Positions 39,301-50,100 of a DNA stretch of 64,000 bases are shown one piece after another. The notes under the pieces were generated by a model. It did not search any database. It saw nothing but the letters and a program-made list of their open reading frames with translations, and was not told the origin of the DNA. Source of the stretch: Bemisia tabaci (Eukaryota > Arthropoda > Insecta > Hemiptera > Aleyrodidae); the NCBI RefSeq assembly GCF_918797505.1, contig NC_092796.1, forward strand, positions 58,620,851 through 58,684,850, read 5' to 3'. The position numbers were made by a program, and so were the translations under genes. Every line of letters begins with the position of its first letter. Position 1 is the stretch's first letter.

Positions 39301-42300
39301 ACAAGCAGCGGCTAGGATGAGCGTGCTAATACCTCTTTTCCGAAATAAGACTGATTGGAGAAAAGAACTCGCCCATATTTTATGAGCCCTTCTTCTGGCA
39401 CCCTCCTTAATTCCTCTTATTTTCCCCCTTCTTACAAATGAATATGAATTAAGTGTAAAAGTATACTTAAGCTGTGAGTACAACCTGGTAAACTTGGGTT
39501 TAGGAACTGAAACCTCATCTGCACATTGATTTTGAACAGCATTGAACGCAGCTGCAGCAGAATCTTCTTTGCTTTCTTGATTCGTCCCACTTGTATCATT
39601 CAAACATTGCTTGTCACACTACAAGGAAATATAATTGAAAAAAAAAAAAAAAAAAAATGGAAAATGACTAAAATTTACCTAACGCTCGAATGAGGGTTGT
39701 CTAATGAGCAACAAAGCTAGAGAAGTACTTTAGAGAGATTCATGATGTTTAATGGATACCTTTTTTACAATGGGTACTATTTGGATTTACATGAAAAATA
39801 CTTGGAGTGGTCAATTTTAAAGGCCATCCTGATAGGATAGGGAAAGTCGATGCCAAACAGTTTTTTTTTTTTTTTTTTTTGACAATAGTAGATTAGCTGC
39901 TTCTGATTTATCATTCAAAATAAATTCAACAATCCAGATGGCAGATCTTTTGCCGGAGTCTAAAAGTGCATAAACTTAATTGGCGGGGACACCGATGTTG
40001 GTGCTTCCAACTTGTTTTGTTCCATCACAAAAACAACAATTTTTTTTTTTTTTTTTTACTCCTAGACTGCATTAAAACCTGCTTAAAAACAGAGTGACAA
40101 GAGAGAAGGTTTGTAAAGTTAATTAAATGCAAATGGGTCAGACTGAAGAAGGTTGATGAGAAAAAATTCCGTTCCTAGCCATGTCGGTTGCAATGACTGT
40201 TTACTATGTACACTAAGTAAGCCGACTAAAAATTTACTCACCATTATTTCAGTTGGGGATGCAATTTTAACTTTCTTCTTTTGCGGAGATTTAAAAACGT
40301 CGGCATCTTCCTCAAGGTCATCATCACTTAATTCAACTACTTCCTTTGTGTTATTTGTACAACATTCTGATTTGCCTGAAAGTAAATAAAATTAGTGCAT
40401 AGAGCACATGCTTGAATGTATTTTTTAGGAGTATGATAAGTGAGCAGAATGAACATTGCTGTTGAAGTGAAATTCGGACTTGATAAGATTACTACTTCTC
40501 AAATACGTAGCTACATCGTTAGTATTATCCAATTTACATAACTTTCACTCAGATTTCAAAAATTCCGTAGAATAATAGCAATGAACTTACCATTTGATAT
40601 TACATTATTTTGAGCTGCCGTTGTACATACATTATTTTGTGGAGCTTGATTAGCAGATTCGGCAAGCTTACGTTCTGCTATTTCTAAGCGCTCCAAGTAG
40701 TCGGCTTGTAATTGTTCATTTTCTCGTCTGATTTTCTCTACAAGGGAAAATATTGAAAAACACAAAATTAATATGATGCTCAAAAAGGAAGGTTAAGTAG
40801 AGGATTTTCAAGGAAAAGTATTGATCTATCTACTTGGCAATTGGATGACAGTGTGCCAAATCCTTTAAAATGCATTATTTGAGGGTTGACTTAAGGCAAA
40901 GAAAATTGATTAAACTGTTTTTCTTAAAACTGGTGTGTTGTGTACCTTATTATCAAGACATTCCAAAGCGGCTAGTTTCATAACTGTTACAACCAATGAC
41001 TAAGACACCATCAGTACTGATAAGGCACAAAGTACGGTGTTTAAATAATCGATGAAAAAGCCTCCGATCTTCACCTGAGTTTATAAACAAATGGTCTCAC
41101 CTTTTTGAACCCCCTGCCATGCTAAAGCTGAGCATAACAAGGCTAAAGTTTTTCCAGATCCTGTAGGACTTTCGACTAAGCAATTCCGACTTGAATTACA
41201 ACCGCGAATAACCTGTGTCAGGAAATAATTCAATTAGGCGTACAGAGGAAAGGTTAACCAACAGGATGGATAAGACTAACTTTCAGTTTGACAGTTGTTT
41301 TACAAGTTCAGGGTTCATTGCAGCTTTTCCAAGCCAGAATCATGACTTTTCATAAACTTTTCCAGGACATCTATAGTAAAATTAAAAATTTTCAGGGATC
41401 TTGAAAAGACTTCCACAACATTTTTCAAATAGGTACATTCAAGGATGTACCAAAAAATTTGACGACCTTCAAATTAGAAGTTTTCTCCCTTTATTTTCTA
41501 CTAATCATAGATATGTAGAAGTAAAAGCATAATGCAACACTATTATAATTAAATGAAGGAACAATCTTCTTCTTAAGAATAATTTTAAGCCGGTCAAGTA
41601 TTTTAAATATGCATTGGCTAGTATGACAAGAATTTCATGCCTTTAGACAAAAATGTATACTGACCTTATCCATGATTGCTACTTGAGCTCCGTAGGCTTT
41701 GTGGGGAAAGTGAACTACCACCCCACCAATGGTGTAGGTGTGACTCTCCATATCTGGATTCTGAGGAAATAAACTCACATTAATTAGACTCTTACAAGAT
41801 AAATTTGGCATACATGCTACGGTGATGCTACAATCATTGGGACATTTTAAATATACACTAAATTTACAAAAGTACAATACTAGATATTATACACATGTTG
41901 CAGTAAAGGTAAAACTGCTGAAAAATTCAAGAGCTTCGAAAGATTCGAGCATGCATGTTGATAACTGTCACGGGTACAGTATTTTTTCAAACCTTTTGAT
42001 TTCATCAGGTTTAGGCTAAAATTCAATTTGTGCACCAAGTAGTTTTGACATTTAATGTGTCTGTGCATTACTTACTATGGAATATTGTAGGTACCTACTC
42101 TTGTCTTTTCTTCGGAAAATGAATCGACTTAATTTCTTAAAAACTTCTTTGATTTTTTTCTCTTAACAGAATAATCTGTCGGAATTTCAAGCTATGTAGT
42201 TGACTTGTTTCTCTTTGAGAAAATAAAATAGGAGCGGTAATTTTCAAACACCACAATGGAGATATAAGTATGGTCTTAAACTGAGCAGCGAGCAACGCAC

Positions 42301-42908
42301 ATGCTTTTCAGCTGGAGAATTTGTATTAGACATCAGGGGCTTGGCGTGAATGATCGATTATCGCTATTTCCCCATTGCAGCTATGGTAAAGAATCAGTTA
42401 TTAAGGTGTTCGTTACAAAAACCCTGTTTATCGATCCTTTCCATAGGTTGAAATGACAAATCAATCGATATATCGCAAAGCACGCCACGCCACCGCTACA
42501 CATGTTAATTGATCTCAATACCTTGTTTATTGGAGGTACTTAGAAATCAGTGTGGATGCATCAGTGCCAGTAATAATATCTGCTCATACATCAACATCCC
42601 TCATATTTGGAGAACACAACTATGAAAGAAAAGATAACCTTCTGAAGAAAACCTCCCCACTTCCTGATAGTCACTTCGGTTTAACTTAATCTACATCTGC
42701 ATGAATAGAGATAAAAAGGAATTGTACATCGTCCAATGATGACAATCCAAAGATAAGTAATTTTTAAAAGGAGTGAAGACTAGGAGTGAAGGACAACAAG
42801 TTAAGATAGTAGCCCTGACTAAACTGACTGAAAACTTACGCTACAGCTTCCATCAAATTTGGGAGTTGAAAATCCAAGAAAGGATTTGATATTATCCAGT
42901 AAAGACAT
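27139..42908 (-). CDS. Brip1: BRIP1/FANCJ-type Fe-S DNA helicase
   Basis: A 5'-3' superfamily-2 helicase of the XPD/RTEL1/DDX11/FANCJ group, acting in interstrand-crosslink repair and G-quadruplex unwinding. I place 18 coding exons, high to low: 42908-42840, 41760-41665, 41212-41101, 40737-40591, 40375-40242, 39618-39485, 37859-37770, 37315-37186, 36188-35967, 35170-34928, 33219-33058, 32409-32212, 31016-30765, 30200-30016, 28964-28760, 28269-28142, 27826-27700, 27258-27139 (2754 nt, 917 aa, all phases agree). Visible: Q motif around Gln49, Walker A SPTGSGKT (Lys76), Fe-S cysteines 272/296/308/348, DEAH 391-394, [22 protein letters not shown], motif [10 protein letters not shown] (840-847). 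The Fe-S spacing and [11 protein letters not shown] / [18 protein letters not shown] match FANCJ better than RTEL1 or DDX11. The C-terminus is short compared with vertebrate FANCJ (about 1250 aa), so the BRCA1-binding tail is absent or not found. Confidence 0.93.
29142..29736. mobile_element. Foldback element with arms of about 230 bp (BRIP1 intron)
   Basis: ATGGGCCAGTTATGCTGGTC at 29143 is mirrored by GACCAGCGCAACTGGCCCAT ending near 29736. The arms continue through the TCTACGTTCAATATTAACGG-type, CATCATCCACCGC and GCAGAGGGCGCAACGCGAAA segments. The spacer is about 90-130 bp. No clear target-site duplication. Open frames at 29143-29421 and 29496-29870 are the two arms, not genes. Confidence 0.8.
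29753..29905. mobile_element. Short palindromic element next to the foldback
   Basis: CACCAAATAAATTTACAAAC and GACAGAAGATC at the left are mirrored by GATCTTCTGTCG and AAGTGCATAAACTTATTTGG at the right. The right-end motif AAAAGTGCATAAACTTAATTGG recurs at 39962-39983, indicating a dispersed family. Confidence 0.6.
30309..30338. repeat. Poly(A) run of about 30 bases
   Basis: Homopolymer in a BRIP1 intron. No adjacent retroelement was recognised, so it may be the tail of a decayed insertion. Confidence 0.9.
31350..32108. mobile_element. Non-autonomous hAT element, copy A (BRIP1 intron)
   Basis: It ends GCACAGCCCTA and begins GAGGTCTGTGCAAATATTCG, a mutated form of the TAGGGCTGTG end of copy B. 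Near-identical 8-mers flank it (GTCAATTT and GTCAACTT, 7 of 8). About 759 bp, related along its length to 33571-34389, including GAATTTCCGAGTGGCAATCG, CTGCGCAAGGCTTCC and CGACTTTGCCGAGTT. A T-to-A run (31706-31739) interrupts it. Confidence 0.85.
33571..34389. mobile_element. Non-autonomous hAT element, copy B, with exact 8-bp target-site duplication
   Basis: The 819-bp element begins TAGGGCTGTGTGAATATTCG and ends GGCACAGCCCTA. It is flanked by AACTGAAC on both sides (33563-33570 and 34390-34397). TIR form and duplication length are those of hAT. Both strands have frames of 80-95 codons inside (for example 33732-33977 -) that could be relics of a transposase, but none is intact. Located in a BRIP1 intron about 1.5 kb from copy A. 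Confidence 0.92.
34749..34776. repeat. Poly(A) run of about 28 bases
   Basis: Homopolymer in a BRIP1 intron. Confidence 0.9.
35386..35636. mobile_element. MITE with CAATTGAGG-type inverted ends (copy 2)
   Basis: CAATTGAGGCACAGGATGC at the left is mirrored by GCATCCAGTGCCTCAATTG at the right, and AAAAAGGGCAC by GTGCCCTTTTT. It is related to the element at 14987-15249. In a BRIP1 intron. Confidence 0.8.
36711..36952. mobile_element. piggyBac-like MITE flanked by TTAA
   Basis: The 242-bp element begins CCCATCCGCCTCA and ends TGAGGAGAATGGG. TTAA flanks it exactly on both sides (36707-36710 and 36953-36956). Ends beginning with CCC and TTAA targets are the piggyBac signature. An internal subterminal repeat (ACTCGTCA) occurs in inverted context. 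In a BRIP1 intron. Confidence 0.85.
38163..38325. mobile_element. hAT-type MITE with 8-bp target-site duplication
   Basis: The 163-bp element runs from CAGTGGCGTGGCGTGCTTTG to CACGCATGCCACTG. The exact 8-mer CCTTATAT is on both sides (38155-38162 and 38326-38333). A second copy is at 42334-42495. Confidence 0.9.
38675..38800. repeat. Tandem duplication ending in an AATAAATAAA tail
   Basis: TCTCTACCTGGACTTTGTAT and TCTCTACCTTGACTTTGTAA form two adjacent related units, followed by ACAATAAATAAATT. This resembles the 3' end of a decayed non-LTR retroelement, but I cannot place it. Confidence 0.35.
42334..42495. mobile_element. hAT-type MITE, second copy of the 38163 family
   Basis: It shares GCTATGGTAAAGAATC, ACCCTGTTTATC, TCCTTTCCATA, AATCAATCGATA and the terminal CACGCCACGCCACCG with the copy at 38163. 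Flanking 8-mers are only partly alike (TTAGACAT / CTACACAT). Older and more diverged. Confidence 0.75.
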
Positions 42909-44175
42909 TATTACTAAATTGATGTAACTACTGAAAAACTGAATTATTGACGTACCATATTGACGGTGATAGAGTTACTGATTCCTCTTAAAAAGGAGAG
43001 TTAACAGAATTAATCATCCTTGTTGTGATTAAAATTGCTTTGACGTTCACAATTCACATGGACATGCAGATAAGAAAGAAACGAAACCCGCGCGAAATCA
43101 GCGGCTTCCGCACTGTTTACGTTTTTGAGAAACGAAGTGCTGTCAAGTCTCCAACTAAAAGTTTGATTTTCTTGATTAGCAGATTCTTTTTTAAAAAACA
43201 TTGGTAAGTACTCTAGCAGTTTCTAAACTTGCAATTAAACTCAAGAAAATTACTTCATTTTTACCAAGGATTTTAATAATTGTGAGTATAACTTGAATTT
43301 TAATGCGATTTGGAAATATCATTATATGATACAGTCTGACAACCTAAGTATAATGTACTAGCTGACACAACTTTGACCGCTATGACGTATACAATGGCTA
43401 CCTTGCCCGTAATACCCCTGCCGCTTACAAATCGTGGCCTTCCCCGTAAAATCGGTGTGGCGGACTGTGTTTACATTATTCGGGATCCTGCCTCTAAGGT
43501 AAAGATTTATCCATTTTAATCTTCTGCCTCCATTATTTGGAAGATAAATACTAATAATTTTACGATCGTTTAATATTCAATTTGTGCTCTCGCTCATCTC
43601 ATGAATTGAATGGCGCTCTCCTAATTTGTGAATTGTGCACGGCATTTAGGCACTGTCCTAGCCGCCTCGTAGCAGCTCTGTCAAAAACGTGTACATAGGC
43701 TGGTATCGCAGTCAATTTCAAGATTCAGATCGGAGTGTGTAGATTTTTGTTTTTTCTTATTATCTGTGAAACTCTGTAGGTACAGCAGATTCACGTGAGT
43801 GTTGATGTTTCAAGCACTAATTTTCCTTCAAGTCCCTGCGGGCCCCCTGTGCCAACTTGCATACTTAACCTCTTTACTTTCATTGCATACGGACATTACA
43901 TATTATCTTCCTTTAACTACTTATTCGTTGAGATTTGGGTGGAATTCTGCCTTCTCCTCAGCAATTTGATCAATCCTGCAACAACGTTTCAAATTTCATT
44001 GCTGCACTCTTTCCTTCAACCCCATTTTTTGTATGATGTACGAAGAGTCACGTGTGAATGGGGAATGACAGCATCACACGTTTCTCCTGCATCTTGAGTG
44101 CATGTCTTACCTTAACTTGCCTTTATTAACCATGATGTCTGCTTGGGTTTCAGGTGTTAAGCCCCTTCTTCAACC
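42909..44175. promoter_or_regulatory. Divergent promoter region, BRIP1 / RpL15
   Basis: About 1.27 kb separate the divergent start codons. It should hold the BRIP1 5' UTR and the promoter plus untranslated first exon of RpL15. The RpL15 coding exon is preceded by an acceptor (TGGGTTTCAG, ending 44153). A candidate upstream donor is CTAAG|GTAAAG at about 43499; another is CTCTGTAG|GTACAG near 43780. I could not fix the transcription start. Confidence 0.5.
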
Positions 44176-47100
44176 ATGGGGGCCTACAAATATATTCAAG
44201 AACTTTACAGGAAAAAGCAGAGTGATGTTATGCGGTACTTACTACGTGTCCGCGTTTGGCAGTACAGGCAATTATCACGAGTTCACAGAGCACCCAGACC
44301 AACTCGACCTGACAAAGCACGAAATCTAGGATACAGAGCCAAGCAAGGTGAACAATCATATCGACTTTACCACTTTGTATTGTGCAATCGGCCTCTTTCT
44401 ATTTCTTTCGTTTCTGTTCTAACGCAGGATAATTGTCTATTCTTACACCAGAACTACAAGGCATCCTGCGCGGATGTATTAGATTTCTCAGGGTGGGCTT
44501 AATCTAGTTGGGCTGGTGAAGATTCATGAGTTATGTGTGTAGTTTCAGTTGAATTGAGTTGGAATCCTTGCTCAATGCCTTTACACAATCATAAATTGAA
44601 GATTCCAGGAAACATTGCTCTCAAGGAAGTTTGCCTACAGAAACTGAGAGTCTAAATAACCATTTTGAATGATTCTGCCCTCATGAACCCAAATATTACA
44701 TTCCGAAAAGTGTTTTCAAGCTATTTAGCAGTTGGTTACTGACTGTCAAACATATTAGACTTTTTTTTTTGGATGACGAATCTCCAAATTAATATATATA
44801 CAACCGTACAATTTTCAAGATGTGCAGAAATGACAAGTTCAGTAGTTGATTTTAATCAAGCAATCAATCTAATCTAGTCTCAATCCAGGTGACGAGTAGG
44901 ATTGTCAGGAGCGTCAGCTTGACATGCTGTAACACACAGCAAACTGTCACTTCAACAAAGAAAGTAAAATATCTGACTAGTTGTTCAGAAAATAAAAATT
45001 TCAGCGTCTGGTGTCGACAACAATTTTTGTCCTGACATATTCAATTTTTTCACGCATAAATACACAATTCAGGAGCTCCATTTGCTTTTATAGCTCTAAT
45101 TCTGTTTTCTCTTTTCTGTTTCTCTGTAGGATTTTTAATATACCGCACGAAAGTACGACGAGGTAACCGTAGGAAGCCTGTACCAAAGGGGTGCACGTAT
45201 GGAAAACCTAAAAATCATGGTGTCAACCAATTGAAACCTACTCGCAACCTTCAGGCTCTTGCAGAGGTAAACTTTAATCCTCATTCTATTGTTTTTTGTG
45301 GCACTTTAAGTTACAGCCTGTACGTACAATTTAGGTGAGAATGGATGTCAGATACTTCTCATCCTGTTCTCGGGTCCTGGCTACAAGAAAGGAGCTCAAG
45401 GGACTCTTAACTAACACTGTTTGTCATGATGATCTATTCTATTATGAAAGCAATGATTATATTTCATGCACCTGTAGCTGAATCAAACATGAGAGTCCAC
45501 TTTAAGCTACTCAATCTCAAGATTATCGAATTGAAATTTTAGAAATTCTCTGAAAGTCACCATGATTGTTGTGATGATCTATTTTATTATGACAGCAATG
45601 ATCTTATTTCATGCACCTGTAGCTGAAACAATCATCAAGCGCTGCTTAATGTTGTTCAATGTGTCGATGAAATGTACATTTCATTGCTGAAGAATCTTTA
45701 ATTGTCAACTTAGAAATTGAACTAAAGTATGTCACTTTAACTACTCTTGGTCAGACGTTTCTACTCCAAAATTGCGTGTATCTTTAATCACGCTTTTGCA
45801 AGTTCTAAAAGGAAAGAACAAAACTTACACCTCTTGCAAAGTTTAATTCTCATGGAAGGATCGCTTAATAACGTATTGAGTAATACGATCGCTTGTATTA
45901 ACATAAAGGGGAAAGCAAATCAATTCACAACCTTTCAGTACGTAGTTTGATTGATCGTTCTTAAATAAATAACCTGTCATGTTCAGCCGTGCCCTTTACT
46001 TACATCTGCTGTTCCGAAGTTTCAATGATGATATTATCCACCAACGATGATTTGAAATGATTTTTCAAAACATGCACCTCCAACTGAGCTTCTTAGTTAA
46101 TCACGATTTTTACAAATTGCCAGCAATAATATTCAATCGATATTCAAAGATCATAATGAGCAGCATAAATGATCCAAAAGAAAGGTAACTTCTATCTGCC
46201 ATGAGTGTCGATGATGATATTATCCACCAACGATGATTTGAAATGATTTTTCAAAACATGCACCTCCAACTGAGCCCATTCAATTCATCATGATCTTTAA
46301 TCGTTGCCTGTAAAGACTTTTCAATCGATTTTTAAAGGCATACTTTCGTCCAGCATAAATGCTCTAAAAGATAGGTAACTTCTATCTGCCATGAGTGTCA
46401 ATGATGATATTATCCACCAACGATGATTTGAAATGATTTTTCAAAACATGCACCTCCAACTGAGCTTCTTAGTTAATCACGATTTTTACAAATTGCCAGC
46501 AATAATATTCAATCGATAGTCAAAGATCATAATGAGCAGCATAAATGATCCAAAAGATAAGTGACTTCTATCTGCCATGAGTGTCAATGATGATATTATC
46601 CACCAACGATGATTTGAAATGATTTTTCAAAACATGCACCTCCAACTGAGCCCATTCAATTCATCATGATCTTTAATAGTTGCCTGTAAAGACTTTTCAA
46701 TCGATTTTTAAAGGCATACTTTCGTCCAGCATAAATGCTCTATAAGATAAGTAATTTCTATCTGCCATGAGTGTCAATGATGATATTATCCACCAACGAT
46801 GATTTGAAATGATTTTTCAAAACATGCACCTCCAACTGAGCCCATTCAATTCCACATGATCTTAGAAAATTGCCTGCAAGACTCTTTAGAATTGGACTAC
46901 ATTTTGCATTAAGGAATCACAATATTTGGCTCATAGTTTGAAGTATCCAATGCATGTGGAAAGTAATGGTACGTACTTTGTTTCTAAACTGAGCCAGAAA
47001 TTGTCGCTCCTAATTGCACGATGCAGTCATGCATGCATTGACAGAGGATTAGTTTTGACCAGTGTAAATGCTCAAAAAACAAAGTTATTTCTCTCAGCCA

Positions 47101-50100
47101 TGCGTTTCAATGATGATATTATCCACCAACGATGATTTAAAATGATTTTTCAAAACATGTACCTCCAAATGAGCTCTTTAATCCATCATGATCTTTACAA
47201 AATACCAGCAAGTTTAAATGGATATTAAAGGAATAGTTTGGTCAAGTACAAATGGCTGTCGAATAACAAATTATTTCTGTTATGAGTGTCAATGATGATA
47301 TTATCCACCAACGATGATTTGAAATGATTTTTCAAAACATGCACCTCCAACTGAGCCCAATTTATTCATCCCGATCTGTAATAGTTGCCAGCAAGACTCT
47401 TAACCCGCTCTCTCTGCCAACTGAGACCCTAACGCCCCTCCTAAATCTGTTTTAATCAAGTGGTTCCCCTCTCATCTTCCATGCCTACTGAAACACTCAA
47501 GCGAAAAAGTCTAAAACCAAGAATAGGATCTAAATTTTGTTCACAAAAACTGAAGCCTTAGTTTGCAGAAACGTAAGCCGGATTTTAACCCTGATGTCGA
47601 GTGGATTCTGGAAATGTCGTGATGATTTTCATTTTAAGAACTTCCATGGCCATCTGAATTCTATTCTGATGCCTCACATCATATCTGAACTTTGTGCCCA
47701 CTTATAAAATAAACAAAAAAAATTTGAAACCGCTTTTGTTGTCATATATAGCAATTCCAATATCGTATTTTAAGTGAACAGAGAAACCTATTGAAATGCA
47801 GTATGTCCTGTGCTCTAGATCAACTGATCAACAATTCAATGGAGCCTTCTTGTATTTCCTAAGTCAAAAATTTGTGAAGATGTAGGCTTCCAAAGACTAC
47901 GTTTTCCACAGTCCTTTGCAAGATTTTGAGGAGGTGCAATTGTTGATGTCAAATTTGTACTCCATTCGAGAATGTTCCAATAAAATGTAATGAATCTTCC
48001 CCTCCACTAGAATTGTAAATAAGATTAAAGCAAAGAAGCTGTAGATTTTAATGCTTTATGCTCTCTGGTTTCTCTACATTTAAGGTTATGATGATTCTTA
48101 GCATTTCAACTTCCATGGCCATCTGAATTAAATTCTGATGTCTGAAAGCCTCTGAACCTTAAGCTTCAAAGCTAATCATAATACCCATTTTGCAAGGAAA
48201 AGAAATGTAGAGTTGGCAGTTTCTAATCGTGAAGATCATTATTAAACTAAAAGAAATTAATAATACTGTTGTTCTTTTTTTAATAACATTTCAAAATCAT
48301 TACTATAAAAGATGCTGGTTATGCTTTTAATTAGCCATTGTGAAGGTCCAAACATGTTACACCATGCTGTTGTTCGTAGATTTATTTTTTTTTTATTTTT
48401 TTTTTTTTTGAAATTGAATGAAGCCAGGTTATATTTTTTTCAAACCATGGCAGTTTTATAAATTTATCTTTATTCATTGAGACTCAAAGATTCATGTAGG
48501 ATTTACGCACTGCTGGGTAATTGTTAATGTTTCTTTTTGTTTTTTAATCCTTTACCTCTTTAATCTTTGGAACAAGGCTTATGCATTTAAGGTCATAGCT
48601 TGCCGAAATCAAAGAGATCAATTTTTTTTGCAGTTGACGTTTTTGATGTAGTCCATGATGATTATATTCACCGAGTATATGACATTATGTCTGATTCCAT
48701 CTTGTAATTCTGAGGCTACAGGGTAAAGAAAAAGGGAGTAACATCCCACCAAGGGCTTAATGAAATTTGAACCAATACTTTTTACAAAGGACTAGCATAA
48801 TTAATCTTTTTAAGCTCGGAAAAGCGTAGTGCCTGAGGACAGTTATTAAGCAGCTCTCATTTGCCATTGGGTAAAGGCTCCATTTCCTCGGGTCTCTTTG
48901 TTAGGGTCAAGTTAAAATTTTCTTGTTAAGAAGTGCTTACTTAAGTATGCTTTGTGGTTTTTATACCAATTTTGAGCTGCAGCCAAGAAATGAATTCCAT
49001 TTTGATGGGGCGTTGCTCTGTACACTTGCTTTGTACTTTTTCTAGAAACGAAGGTTAAAAGAAACTGATATCATAGTCTATGATGATTGTATTCACCGAG
49101 TATATGACATTATGTCTGATTCTATTCTCATAATCCTGAGACATTTTGTAAGAAATTGCTTTCATTGCACATAAAATTCGCTCTCCTTTTCCAGTTGGCA
49201 CTTAATCAAATATTCTCAGAGTGTTAGACAAAAGAAAATCTTTTTTTGAACTTAAATAATTTGGTTGTGGATCTTATGTTTCAGGAACGTGTTGGACGTG
49301 TCTGTGGAGGTTTAAGGGTACTGAACTCATACTGGGTAGGACAAGATAATACCTACAAATACTACGAAGTCATTCTGATCGATCCTTTCCACAAGGTAAG
49401 TTTTCTCATTTCATTTTCAATATTGACGTGTTTTACGTAATTCATTCTGAAGGAATATTTTGCTCTACAGCATCCAGCTTACGTTTTCCTTTCTGTGAAT
49501 TACATATCATGGTAACACATAGATATAAAGACACTTGTTAATCTACAATTGCTTGTAGTCTTGCTTGTTGTCAACTTGCTTCGTTACCTTCTCTTTTTTT
49601 TAGCAGATCAATGATTCCATAGATGAGACTTGAATTGAAAGGTTTTGCTGTATGTTCATCCTTAAAATTTAGTGAAAGTAACAATTCTTGTAGAAATAAG
49701 CTTTAATGCATGATGTAAGTTGCAGTGTTCAAAAGTCAGGAAATGAGAAAATTTTTGAATCAGTCAGGGTGGAGCAAAAATAGTTAGGGAATTTGATGAT
49801 GAAGAAATTATGGAAACCCTGCAGCAAGAGCTCAGGAACCTCTTGACCGTGTGTATGATGAGTCAAGATTGGTTGCTTGTAAACATTGGTTCAAAAAATG
49901 GGAAGGCTGCCTCACGGCAGTATGATAATTGGTTACCTTTTGCAACTTTTTAATTTCCTTTCTTCATTTTTATAACAGGCTATTCGTCGTGATCCTAAAG
50001 TCAACTGGATCTGTAACCCAGTTCACAAGCACAGAGAATTGCGTGGATTAACATCAGCTGGACGTAGCTCCCGAGGTCTCGGAAGAGGACCAAAATTCGC

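Noticed and set aside
43795..44097. 100-codon + strand frame before RpL15
   Set aside because: Hydrophobic chance frame in the 5' intron or promoter of RpL15. No family resemblance.
46020..47359. Regularly spaced repeats as a CRISPR array
   Set aside because: Period of about 186-190, eukaryotic intron and conserved C/D boxes. The repeats are snoRNA units, not CRISPR.
49780..49870. A possible further box C/D snoRNA in RpL15 intron 3 (TTTGATGATGAAG)
   Set aside because: No CTGA at a suitable distance and no second copy.
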